Origin: Thermofilaceae archaeon
GTDB taxonomy: Archaea; Thermoproteota; Thermoprotei; Thermofilales; Thermofilaceae
Length of the DNA: 41,501 nucleotides
Reading direction: 5' to 3'
Assembly (NCBI GenBank): GCA_026986905.1
Contig: JALSNQ010000009.1
Location: 1-41,501 of the forward strand
Position 1 is the stretch's first letter, and every line of letters starts with the position of its first letter. The translations under genes and the position numbers were made by a program. The notes beneath the pieces were generated by a model that made no database searches, was not told where the DNA came from, and saw nothing but the letters and a program-made list of their open reading frames with translations. Shown here in pieces: positions 28,535 through 37,275 of this stretch.

Positions 28535-30097
28535 ATGGGTATGGATGGTGGAGGGGGAAATGGAGCGCCAATTTTAGAAACCGTGTATCTCCCGCCGCGG
28601 CAGAAGCGTATAGTGGACCTTGTACTGGGCGGCGTACACGATGTCGACGCTATCGCCGACTCCTTGGGTGTTAAGCGCGAAGACCTCATGAGGGATATCG
28701 AGGAGCTCAGGGCTAGGGGGCTTCTAGTAGTTGAGAGGAGGAAGCACGCGGTGCTCTCCCCCACAGAGGAGGGTAGACGTTACCTGGAGGAGGGGCTGCC
28801 GGAGGAACGCGTGTTAAAGGTGCTCTCGGAGAAGAATAGCGTTGAGAGGAGCCGCCTGCCCGAAGAGGCGGCGAGGATAGGCGTGAAGATTTCTCCCCGG
28901 GAGGCGGGTATAGGTCTTGCCCAGCTGGCTAGGGCTGGGGCCGTCAGGTTTGAGGGGGACAAGGCCGTACTCGTGGATAGTAGCGCTGGAGAGGAGGCGG
29001 TGGGGAAGGTGCGTGAGGCACTCTCCAGGATAGCCGCGGGTGAGACTATAGGAGAAGACGAGGCGCGCGTACTCAGGCGTAGAAAACTAGCCGCGAAGCG
29101 CGAGTATACCAGGATAGAGGTGAGGCCCACCGAGCTGCTCGGCTTCCTGCAGGAACGCGGCTTGCTGCGCGAGGGGAAGGTCATAACGATTCTGACTCCC
29201 GAGGACATTGAGAGCGGCGCTTGGAGGGAGGCATATTTTAAGCCCTTCGACCTCTCAGTGGAGCCCCCCAGGGCTGGATACGGGAGAAAGCACCCCTACC
29301 TCGAGTTTCTAGACTGGATTAGGGAGATCCTCGTAGCTATGGGGTTTGAGGAGATGAAAGGCCCCCACGTGGAACTCGAGCTCTGGAACTTCGACGCACT
29401 CTTCCAGGCCCAGGATCATCCTGCCCGCGAGATACACGACACTTATTTCGTCAAGGGGAGGCCTAAGGGCCGCTTCGACGACCACGAGTACATGGAGAGG
29501 GTGTCTAGGACTCACATGGACGGGTGGGAGACGGGGTCTAGGGGCTGGGGCTACCGCTGGGACCCTGAGAGGGCCCTGCGCCTCGTCCTAAGGACGCAGA
29601 CCACGGCAGTGTCCATGCGTACGATATACGAGAGGGGGCCAGGCGAGTACATGTGCTTCTCCCTCGATAGGGTTTTCCGGCCGGAAAACCTTGACGCTAA
29701 GCACAGCATGGAGTTCTACCAGCTCGAAGGCATAATTGTAGGCAGGAGAGTCACGTTTAGGCACCTACTAGGCTTCTTCGAAGAGATGGCGAGGAGGCTT
29801 GGGCTAGGGGAAGTCAAGGTTAAGCCGGCCTACTTCCCCTTCACAGAGCCCAGCGTGGAGGGCTTCATAAGGCACCCCCACCTGGGCTGGATAGAGGTTT
29901 TCCCCGGGGGCATGTTCAGGCCGGAGGTGATCGAGCCCCTAGGCCTGAAGGGCTACAACGTCGCAGCCTGGGGTATAGGGGTGGATAGGATCGCGATGAC
30001 GGTCTTGGGGATAGACGATATCAGGCTGCTCTTCACCCAGGACGTGGAGTGGATAAGGAGGCAGCCGCGCCCCCTCATCAAGGAGATGCTGAGGTGA
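28535..30097 (+). CDS. pheS: phenylalanyl-tRNA synthetase alpha subunit
   Basis: HPYLEFLDWIREILVAMGFEEMKGPHVELELWNFDALFQAQDHPAREIHDTYF, GWGYRW, LEGIIVGRRVTFRHLLG; N-terminal winged-helix region. Confidence 0.97.
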   Translation: MGMDGGGGNGAPILETVYLPPRQKRIVDLVLGGVHDVDAIADSLGVKREDLMRDIEELRARGLLVVERRKHAVLSPTEEGRRYLEEGLPEERVLKVLSEKNSVERSRLPEEAARIGVKISPREAGIGLAQLARAGAVRFEGDKAVLVDSSAGEEAVGKVREALSRIAAGETIGEDEARVLRRRKLAAKREYTRIEVRPTELLGFLQERGLLREGKVITILTPEDIESGAWREAYFKPFDLSVEPPRAGYGRKHPYLEFLDWIREILVAMGFEEMKGPHVELELWNFDALFQAQDHPAREIHDTYFVKGRPKGRFDDHEYMERVSRTHMDGWETGSRGWGYRWDPERALRLVLRTQTTAVSMRTIYERGPGEYMCFSLDRVFRPENLDAKHSMEFYQLEGIIVGRRVTFRHLLGFFEEMARRLGLGEVKVKPAYFPFTEPSVEGFIRHPHLGWIEVFPGGMFRPEVIEPLGLKGYNVAAWGIGVDRIAMTVLGIDDIRLLFTQDVEWIRRQPRPLIKEMLR

Positions 30098-30103
30098 TGG
30101 GAG

Positions 30104-31771
30104 ATGCCGGTTATAAGCGTGAAGTGGTGGGATCTAGAGAGGCTCATGGGACGCGAGCTGACGAGGGGGGAGATAGAGGACTCCCTCCCCCGCGTTAAGT
30201 GTGAACTAGAGGAGATAGAGGGGGACGAGATATGGTACGAGGCGACGCACGACAGGCCTGACCTATACTCCGCCGAGGGCCTCTCGATAGCGTTAAAGGG
30301 CCTCCTGGGGGTGGAGGAGGGCCTCCCCACATATAGGGTCTCCGGCCGCGTCGTGGAGGCGTTCGCCGAGGGGCCGGCTTACAGGCCCTACGCCTTATTC
30401 GCGGTAGTCCGGGGGGTAGACCTGGACGACGAGGCGATAAGGCAGCTCATGCAGCTCCAGGAGAAGATCCACGTCACCTATGGTAGGGATAGGCGGAAGG
30501 TGTCTATAGGCCTCTACGACATGAGGGGGATAAAGTTCCCAGTGAGGTATACGCGCGTCTCCCCCGACTCTGTCCGCTTCAAGCCCCTGGACATGGACGA
30601 GGAGATGACGCCCAGCGAGGTCTTGGAGAGGCACCCCACGGGCGTGAAGTACAGGCACCTCGTGGAGGGGAGAGCCGAGGTGCCCCTGATCGTCGACGCC
30701 GAGGGCAAAGTGGTAAGTTTCCCACCTATAATAAACAGCGAGGAGTTCCGCGTAACAGAGTCCACCACTGATATCTTGATAGACGTGACCTCAACGGATC
30801 TGGAGGCGGCGCGCCGCGTACTCGCGATCGTTGCGACGGCGACGTACGTTAGGGGAAAGGAGATAGGAAGGGTTCTCGTGCATGGGCCGTGGGGGGAGGA
30901 GGAGAGCCCCCGCCTAGAGCCGGACGCTATACTCTACGACCCCTCTCTCTCCAGCAGGATCCTGGGCGTAGACCTCGGGCTAGAGGAGACTGCGAGGCTC
31001 CTATCCAGGATGAGGATGGAGGCCGTCCCCCGCGGATCCCTACTGGAGGTGCGTTTCCCCTACTATAGGACGGACATACTCCACCCCGTCGATATCGTGG
31101 AGGAGGTTGCCATGGCCTACGGCTATGACCGGCTTTCCCCACTCATCATGAGGCCGCTGCATCCGGGCAGGGAGGCGGGCATAGAGGTCTTCACCAGGAG
31201 TCTAAGGGAGACCCTCGTGGGGATGGGCTTCATAGAGGTCAACAACTACATGTTCACAAACACTAACACGCTCTTTACGAAGATGGGCCTACACGGTAAG
31301 GCTATAGAGGTGGAAAACCCCAAGCACGAGGCGTACCACGCGCTGAGAACATGGATAACACCACAGCTCCTAGAAACCCTGGCCAGGAGCAAGCACGCCG
31401 GCTATCCCTTGAAAATATTCGAGGCCGGGGACGTCGTACTACCGGACGACCGCGAGGCCAACCTCGCGAGGGAGGAGCGCCACCTAGCCTACGCGGTAGC
31501 CGGCAGGGGGGTTACGCTGACAGACGCGCTGGCGCACCTGAGATCCCTCGTGGAGCTCTACGGTCTAAAAATGAGCCTTGAACCGCTAGAGCATCCAAGC
31601 CTTATACCCGGCAGGGCGGCCAGGATAATCATCGCCGGCGAGGAGGCAGGCTTCGTGGGGGAGATCCACCCGAGGGTTCTGACGGAGTTCAGCCTCACGA
31701 TCCCCGTCGTGGTGGCGGAGATAAACGTTGATGTACTCAGGAGAGCCTTCCTATCCCGGGGTTCGAGGTGA
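30104..31771 (+). CDS. pheT: phenylalanyl-tRNA synthetase beta subunit
   Basis: MPVISVKWWDLERLMGRELTRGEIEDSLPRVKCELEEI...THDRPDLYSAEGLSIALKGLLG; PYYRTDILHPVDIVEEVAMAYGYD. Confidence 0.97.
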   Translation: MPVISVKWWDLERLMGRELTRGEIEDSLPRVKCELEEIEGDEIWYEATHDRPDLYSAEGLSIALKGLLGVEEGLPTYRVSGRVVEAFAEGPAYRPYALFAVVRGVDLDDEAIRQLMQLQEKIHVTYGRDRRKVSIGLYDMRGIKFPVRYTRVSPDSVRFKPLDMDEEMTPSEVLERHPTGVKYRHLVEGRAEVPLIVDAEGKVVSFPPIINSEEFRVTESTTDILIDVTSTDLEAARRVLAIVATATYVRGKEIGRVLVHGPWGEEESPRLEPDAILYDPSLSSRILGVDLGLEETARLLSRMRMEAVPRGSLLEVRFPYYRTDILHPVDIVEEVAMAYGYDRLSPLIMRPLHPGREAGIEVFTRSLRETLVGMGFIEVNNYMFTNTNTLFTKMGLHGKAIEVENPKHEAYHALRTWITPQLLETLARSKHAGYPLKIFEAGDVVLPDDREANLAREERHLAYAVAGRGVTLTDALAHLRSLVELYGLKMSLEPLEHPSLIPGRAARIIIAGEEAGFVGEIHPRVLTEFSLTIPVVVAEINVDVLRRAFLSRGSR

Positions 31772-32472
31772 AGCTACTACTAGTCGACCTCTGGGGGACG
31801 GTTTTTTACCCAAACATCTCCATGGAGGAATTCTGGAGGCAGAGGGCGGGCGTGCTTCAACGGGAACTATCCCGGCTAGGCTACGCGTACAGTCTAGGCG
31901 ACGTCTACTCTGCCTGCAAACGCGGCAGGAGCCTTGTCGACAGGATACGGCGGGCCACGCTGCGCGAGGTGACTGTGGAGGGGGAGGTGGCCGCTATACT
32001 CCACCTGCTGGGCGTGGAGGAGGGGCCTACGAGAACGATGGTTGAGGGCTACCTCGCGCCATACGTTGACTACGCGGTAAAGGCTCCGCACGTGGAGCAG
32101 CTCTTGCAGGGCGCGAGAGATAACGGTTACACTGTCTCGGTGGCGAGCAACACTATGAGCTGGAGGCACGCCGTTAGAGTGTTAAAGCGGCTAGGCCTGC
32201 TGGGCCTCTTCGACGCGCATTTCTACTCAGACGTGGTGGGGTGGAGGAAGCCCAGCACCTCCTTCTACAGGCACGTGCTCGCTACGCTCCGGGCGGAGCC
32301 CGAGGAGACTGTTATCATAGGCGATGAGGAAGCCGACATAGCTGCCGGAAAGCTCGGCGTAAAGACTATACTCTACGAGGGGTTCCACAGCTACGAGGGG
32401 TCGCTGAAGCCCTCTGCCAGGGTGAAGGACCACCTAGAGGCACTCCGCTTCCTCGAGGGGCTGCGCCTATGA
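31768..32472 (+). CDS. HAD-superfamily hydrolase
   Basis: KLLLVDLWGTVFYP, SVASNTMSWRH, GWRKPSTSFYRHVL, IIGDEEADIAAGKLGVKTI. Confidence 0.87.
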   Translation: MKLLLVDLWGTVFYPNISMEEFWRQRAGVLQRELSRLGYAYSLGDVYSACKRGRSLVDRIRRATLREVTVEGEVAAILHLLGVEEGPTRTMVEGYLAPYVDYAVKAPHVEQLLQGARDNGYTVSVASNTMSWRHAVRVLKRLGLLGLFDAHFYSDVVGWRKPSTSFYRHVLATLRAEPEETVIIGDEEADIAAGKLGVKTILYEGFHSYEGSLKPSARVKDHLEALRFLEGLRL

Positions 32473-33011
32473 GCGTCCTCCTGAGAGCCTTCTACTCACT
32501 TATACCCCACAGCTACTACGACTGGCCGCTCTCCCACCTTCCAGGGGGAGAGGTCGTCGTCGACATGGGGGCAGGGCCCGGCATACTTGCCTCGCGGCTC
32601 CAGGCTCTCTACAGCTACGTGGTCGCAGTGGATATCGACGAGGGGCTCATAAGGATGCATAGTATCCCTGGGGGAGACAGGGTTATAGGCTCGGCGTGCA
32701 TGCCGCCGCTACGCGGGAGCTCTGCGGACGCGGTGGTGTTCCACGACGCGCTCCACCACCTAGAGGAGCCGGAAAGAGGAATAGAGGAGGCCTGCTCCCT
32801 ATTGAAGCCAGGAGGCCTGCTAGCCGTGTTCGACTTCGACCTCTCCAAGCTGTCGGTAAAAGCGCTTAGACTGATGGAAAGGCTCCTAGGGTTTCCAGCA
32901 AACTTTCTCGACCGCCACACGCTTGTGAGGCTTGTAGAAAGGTGCGGTAGACGGGTGGATGTCCGCGAGGGGCCTTTCGGCTCCCTGGCAGTTCTCGCCG
33001 CTAAGGATTAG
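32469..33011 (+). CDS. class I SAM-dependent methyltransferase (type 11)
   Basis: VVVDMGAGPGILASRLQALYSYVVAVDIDEGLI...ADAVVFHDALHHLEEPERGIEEACSLLKPGGLLAVFDFD. Confidence 0.9.
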   Translation: MSVLLRAFYSLIPHSYYDWPLSHLPGGEVVVDMGAGPGILASRLQALYSYVVAVDIDEGLIRMHSIPGGDRVIGSACMPPLRGSSADAVVFHDALHHLEEPERGIEEACSLLKPGGLLAVFDFDLSKLSVKALRLMERLLGFPANFLDRHTLVRLVERCGRRVDVREGPFGSLAVLAAKD

Positions 33012-33019
33012 CGTGTGGT

Positions 33020-33260
33020 ATTGCAATAATTACGTGGTGAGGCTCTATTTTTGGTTTTCATCATGGTGTGGGCGGGGCTCATGTAAAACCGGAAGTATCG
33101 TATAAGATATCTATGTTTGAAAGAGCATTGAATTTTTATACAGAACATTGTTAAAATACCATTATATATATTAATTTAATGTGAAGTATTCCTAAATGAA
33201 ATGTGCCTAATAATTGTTAATTCGGGAAAGACGATAGTCAATATTACAAAATTTCGTGGA
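33020..33260. other. AT-rich intergenic island
   Basis: Strong shift to A/T (for example ttaaaataccattatatatattaatttaatgtg) between GC-rich genes; no convincing ORF. Confidence 0.7.
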
Positions 33261-33325
33261 TATGCCCCTCATAGCATACGTCACGGCCCCACCGGCCAAG
33301 ATAATGCAGGTGCAGGAGGGTCAAC

Positions 33326-34351
33326 ATGAGGGCGAACATTATTAGGTACCCTATAATCGCCTCGGCCGTCCTCATAGCGGTACTGGCGATACTCTCCCTG
33401 GTTACGAGAACAAACACGGGCAGTGCCCCTCCAGGAAACCTGCCAAGCACGGCGAGCGCCCCCATGGGGCAAACGGTCAAGGGGGGCTCGATGTACCTAG
33501 AGTTCCTAGAGAAGTGCAACAGGCACGGCGCTATACGCGTTAAGACGCTTACGCTCAAGTACAGATTCGGGCCGGCGCACAGTCCGCTCATCTTCGAGTA
33601 TAATGGCCGCGACTACGTGGGCGACACCGACAAAGCCTCACTGCTGGTCAAGGTGCAGAAGCGTGGCGGCGAGTACCTGGTAGACTTCGAATACGTGTAC
33701 GAGGGGGAGGCCCAGCAGCCCACGGGCAACGCCACAAACAAGTGGGTAAGCGTAAAACTAAGCGTCCACAGGATGCTCCACACAGTTTACAGGCCTGGCG
33801 AAGGATTCTTCCTGCCGAACGGCACCAGGCTGGGCGCCCTCTTCCCCCTATTCGTTGCCGGTGACCGCGTACCTCTAAGCGTGGTCTGGGCTAAGCCGGG
33901 AGGAGACTATAAGCTGTCTAACGTGAAGGAAGCCGCGGCGAGGAGGATCTCGGTGACGGTCTTCGACTTGGACAGGAAGCTCGCCGTAGAGATCAACGGG
34001 AGCAGGGTCGCAAGGATGGCGTCACTGGAGACGCTCCGCAACACGAGCGCGGTCTACGAGTACGCGAGGCTAACTAGGAGGCTGAGGGAGCTGAGTGGCT
34101 GCAGGATAGCGGCTATAGCCCACTACGACGCGGAGGGGCCGGAGAGGCTGTACGTGGACGTTGACTACCCGACGGGGCTGCCGGTCTTCTTGATAATGGA
34201 TGGCGCGGCCAGGTATAGGCCTGGCGGAGAATACTATCGGAACGGGGTAAAAATGAGCAGCATGCCCGCTTCTGAGCTGGCCGTCCTATTTAAGCTACGC
34301 TCCGTAGAGATAGCGCTTCAGCTAGAGGAAGTGGCTTATACGAGGGGTTAA
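33326..34351 (+). CDS. orphan exported/membrane-anchored protein
   Basis: N-terminal hydrophobic segment IIRYPIIASAVLIAVLAILSLV followed by a Ser/Pro linker and a ~290-aa soluble domain; no family recognised. Confidence 0.8.
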   Translation: MRANIIRYPIIASAVLIAVLAILSLVTRTNTGSAPPGNLPSTASAPMGQTVKGGSMYLEFLEKCNRHGAIRVKTLTLKYRFGPAHSPLIFEYNGRDYVGDTDKASLLVKVQKRGGEYLVDFEYVYEGEAQQPTGNATNKWVSVKLSVHRMLHTVYRPGEGFFLPNGTRLGALFPLFVAGDRVPLSVVWAKPGGDYKLSNVKEAAARRISVTVFDLDRKLAVEINGSRVARMASLETLRNTSAVYEYARLTRRLRELSGCRIAAIAHYDAEGPERLYVDVDYPTGLPVFLIMDGAARYRPGGEYYRNGVKMSSMPASELAVLFKLRSVEIALQLEEVAYTRG

Positions 34352-34357
34352 CCGTTT

Positions 34358-35638
34358 CTAATATTTTTCATCATCAATTTTTCTTTTCGATTCCCGCTGC
34401 ATAGCGAGGTAGTCGGTTATACGTTTCTGCCCCCTGAGCAGGGCGTAGACGCGGCTCCCCCTCAGCAGCTCCTCGGCGGGTAGAATCGTGAGCTCATCCA
34501 GTATTTTGACGGCCTCCTCGATGCTCCGCGGCTTCAAGGGTTTCCGCCGCAGCGCGTTGCGTATACTCTCCCTTATCTGCCAGGAGCCGACGGGGGCATA
34601 GTAGCTGGGGGTAACCTCCCTTACAACTATCGCGGCCGCCTGTCTGCGCCGCTCCTCTAAAGCTTCGAGGAGTGGTAGCCTTATGGCGTAGTAGCCCCCG
34701 TCCATGTCGTTAGCCTTCCCGTCCCAGTACTCGTAGACCCTGTATATGTAGGGCTTCTCGCCCCTCATCCATACGCTGTGGGGGAGCCACACCTCTACCA
34801 TCTCGAGGCTCCACTGGGCGGGGGCTAGGAGTATAGTATACCTGTTCCCCAGGTATTCCACGTGGTACACCTCGTATCCCGGGATCTCGGGGTAGCCCCT
34901 AACCCTCCGCAAGAGCGTGTCCGAGACCGTCTTGTCCACAGCCGTTATCGCCCACCTGGTAGGCACTAGACGGGGGCTTCGGCCCAGAAGCGCCGCTGAG
35001 AGAACCCTCTGGAGATAGTAGACGTCGTAGCCGTGGAGATAGAGCTCCACGACGGCGGCCCTAGCCGGCACCTTCTCCTCGATAACCGCGTCCACCCTAC
35101 GCGGTATAGCGGGGTTCTCGGAGATCCTTATCTCCTCCACCTCCCCCCTCAGGCCTATAGGCTTCAGCATGGGGTCGAGCAGGGGGCTAGGACGGGGAGG
35201 CTTCCTAAACCTAACCTCACTGTAGACAGGCTTCGAGGACAGGGCGGCTTCACGTATCGCCTCGGCGATCCTGCCAGAGGGCCTCCTCGCGTCCATGCGG
35301 GCCGCTGAGTGTACAAGCGAGGTGCGCAGGCGTATAATATCCTCCAGCGTTAGCCTCCCCCACCACTCACGGGGGTTTTCGTAGCGTTCAGGGGCCTCTG
35401 CGCCCGGGGCTATATTCGGCCCGGCGCTAACACTAGGATACCCGCGTTCCCCTACCAGTATGGAGGGCGGCGTCGGCGAGTAGATCTCCCTTCTACCGGC
35501 GATCTCGGCAGAGACCCTCAACTGCTGCGCTGCCCTTAGGAGCAGCGGGCACCGGGGGAGGCCGCATAGCCTCCTTACCCCCTTGCACCGGGCGCAGAGG
35601 CTGGGAGTGATGCGTGTAAGGGGCGTGGCCTGCACCAA
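34358..35638 (-). CDS. nreA: archaeal DNA repair protein NreA-like
   Basis: CARCKGVRRLCGLPRCPLL, SPTPPSILVGERGYPSVSAGPNIAP, ENPREWWGRLTLEDIIRLRTSLVHS, plus a PIP-like motif near the C terminus. Confidence 0.9.
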   Translation of the reverse strand: MVQATPLTRITPSLCARCKGVRRLCGLPRCPLLLRAAQQLRVSAEIAGRREIYSPTPPSILVGERGYPSVSAGPNIAPGAEAPERYENPREWWGRLTLEDIIRLRTSLVHSAARMDARRPSGRIAEAIREAALSSKPVYSEVRFRKPPRPSPLLDPMLKPIGLRGEVEEIRISENPAIPRRVDAVIEEKVPARAAVVELYLHGYDVYYLQRVLSAALLGRSPRLVPTRWAITAVDKTVSDTLLRRVRGYPEIPGYEVYHVEYLGNRYTILLAPAQWSLEMVEVWLPHSVWMRGEKPYIYRVYEYWDGKANDMDGGYYAIRLPLLEALEERRRQAAAIVVREVTPSYYAPVGSWQIRESIRNALRRKPLKPRSIEEAVKILDELTILPAEELLRGSRVYALLRGQKRITDYLAMQRESKRKIDDEKY

Positions 35639-35669
35639 TATTTAACGCCGGCGGCTGCGCTTATATAGG
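35637..35669. promoter_or_regulatory. interlocked divergent promoters for nreA (-) and kptA (+)
   Basis: 33-35 bp between starts; atatttaa (35638-35645) on + and CCTATATAAG (minus, 35669-35660), each ~25-30 nt before its own start codon. Confidence 0.45.
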
Positions 35670-35670
35670 C

Positions 35671-36342
35671 GTGGCTCCCCCCGCCGCGAAGCCGATATAT
35701 AGGTGCAGGGTGTGCGGCCGCTACATCGAGGAGCCAGTGCACTGCGGTAAGCCGGCAGAGCTCATCCTGGATCCGGCCAGGAGGGTCAGGCTGAGCAGGC
35801 TCATGAGCGGCCTGCTGCGCCACTTTCCCTGGGAGGCCGGCCTAAGCCTCGACGAGGAGGGCTTCGTAGAGGTTGGAGAACTATACAGGGCTATCAGGTA
35901 CAGGTGGCCCCGGGGAGGATACGGGTGGCTTAGGCCCGAACACGTGCTCGCGGTAGCACTGCTGGACCCAAAGGGGCGCTTCGAGCTGAAAGGAGACCTT
36001 ATCAGGGCCAGGTATGGCCACAGCGTCGAAGTAAGACCACAGTACCAGCGCGTAGTAGTCGACGGCACGCTCTACCATGGGACATGGGAGGGCGCCGTGC
36101 CGGCCATACTCAGGGAGGGGCTTAAACCAATGAAGAGGCTATACGTGCACCTCACCTCCTCTCTACGAGACGCCTGGCGGAGAGGGGCCTCCAGGGGCCG
36201 CCCGGTAGTACTCGTAGTGGACGCGGCGGCGCTATCAAGGGAAAAAGAGGTCTACAGGGCCGGGCCCACCGTATACCTCGTGGACGAGGTTCCGCCACGC
36301 TTCATACTAAAGGTGCTGCGGAGACGCGGCCGTGAAGGCTAG
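35671..36342 (+). CDS. kptA: RNA 2'-phosphotransferase with N-terminal zinc ribbon
   Basis: YRCRVCGRYIEEPVHCGKPAELILDPARRVRLSRLMSGLLRHFPWEAGLSLDEEGFVEVGELYRAI...YHGTWEGAVPAILREGLKPMKRLYVHLT. Confidence 0.93.
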   Translation: MAPPAAKPIYRCRVCGRYIEEPVHCGKPAELILDPARRVRLSRLMSGLLRHFPWEAGLSLDEEGFVEVGELYRAIRYRWPRGGYGWLRPEHVLAVALLDPKGRFELKGDLIRARYGHSVEVRPQYQRVVVDGTLYHGTWEGAVPAILREGLKPMKRLYVHLTSSLRDAWRRGASRGRPVVLVVDAAALSREKEVYRAGPTVYLVDEVPPRFILKVLRRRGREG

Positions 36343-37172
36343 AGGTATGCGGAGTAGTGCTTGGATATAAGCTCCCAGTCCTCCCTAGAGAGGCGCCACC
36401 CCATAGCGCCCACGTTCTCCTCCACGTGCTCTATCCTCGAGGCCTTGGGTATAGTGACCACGGGGTCGATGCATATCTGCCAGTTCAACGCCACCTGGGC
36501 AGCGGTCTTGCCGTATTTCTCCCCCACCTCCGCCAGGAAGGGCTCCCTCGCCAGCCTGCCCTTCTCCAGCGGCGTGTACGCCATGTACATCATGCCGTTA
36601 CGCGCGGCATAGGGTATCACGGTGCGCTCGTCGCGCCTATACATCAGGCTGTGCCTGTTCTGTATGGCCGCTATGTCCGTCTTGCTGAGGCACGAGCGCG
36701 CCTCCTCTATAGCCTCGACCCCGAAGTTGCTCAGGCCTATAAAGCGGACAATACCCATGTCTATTAGCTTCTCCATGGCCCTCATGGTCTCGCATATAGG
36801 CACGTCGGCGGGCGCGTGGAGAAGGTAGAGGTCTATGTAAGTCCCCAGCCTGTTGGCGCTCGCCCTAGCAGCCTTCTCGACCTCGTCGGCCGCCGCATGT
36901 GTAGGCCACAGCTTCGTCACTATGAATAGCTCGTCCCTCGGAAACCCCTCTATGGCCCTGGCTACAAGCTCCTCCGCGTGCCCGGCACCGTACATCTCGG
37001 CGGTATCTATCAGCGTCGCGCCAAGCTCTATCCCCCTACGCAGGGCGGCGACCGCCTCTTCGTCACGGCTAGTGTCACGCGTCCAGAAGCCTCCGCCCAT
37101 ACCCCACGTGCCGAGGCCCAGTGAAGACACTTTTTCTCCCATAACCGGGAAATACTTCTTGTCCTCCGGCAT
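36339..37172 (-). CDS. aldo/keto reductase
   Basis: SLGLGTWGMGGGFW, GIELGATLIDTAEMYGAGHAEELVARAI, LYLLHAPADVPICETMRAMEKLIDMGIVRFIGLSNFG. Confidence 0.95.
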   Translation of the reverse strand: MPEDKKYFPVMGEKVSSLGLGTWGMGGGFWTRDTSRDEEAVAALRRGIELGATLIDTAEMYGAGHAEELVARAIEGFPRDELFIVTKLWPTHAAADEVEKAARASANRLGTYIDLYLLHAPADVPICETMRAMEKLIDMGIVRFIGLSNFGVEAIEEARSCLSKTDIAAIQNRHSLMYRRDERTVIPYAARNGMMYMAYTPLEKGRLAREPFLAEVGEKYGKTAAQVALNWQICIDPVVTIPKASRIEHVEENVGAMGWRLSREDWELISKHYSAYL

Positions 37173-37275
37173 TCCAGGTATTTTACCCGTAGGGGGGTTA
37201 TTATACTAAGAGTGTACGGGCTCGGGGTCAGCATTTCTCCAATACTTTTCCGAGACACTAGGCTATACGGGTCTC

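Noticed and set aside
33100-33260. Possible CRISPR array or tandem repeat in the AT-rich island
   Set aside because: No regularly spaced repeat units; only low-complexity A/T runs.
33020-33260. Replication origin at the AT island
   Set aside because: No recognizable ORB-like motif and no cdc6/orc gene in the window; insufficient evidence beyond AT content.
34358-35638. NreA Cys cluster read as a transposase or RNAP zinc finger
   Set aside because: The remaining motifs (SPTPPSILVGERGYPSVSAGPN, WWGRLTLEDIIRLRTSL) fit the Nre family.
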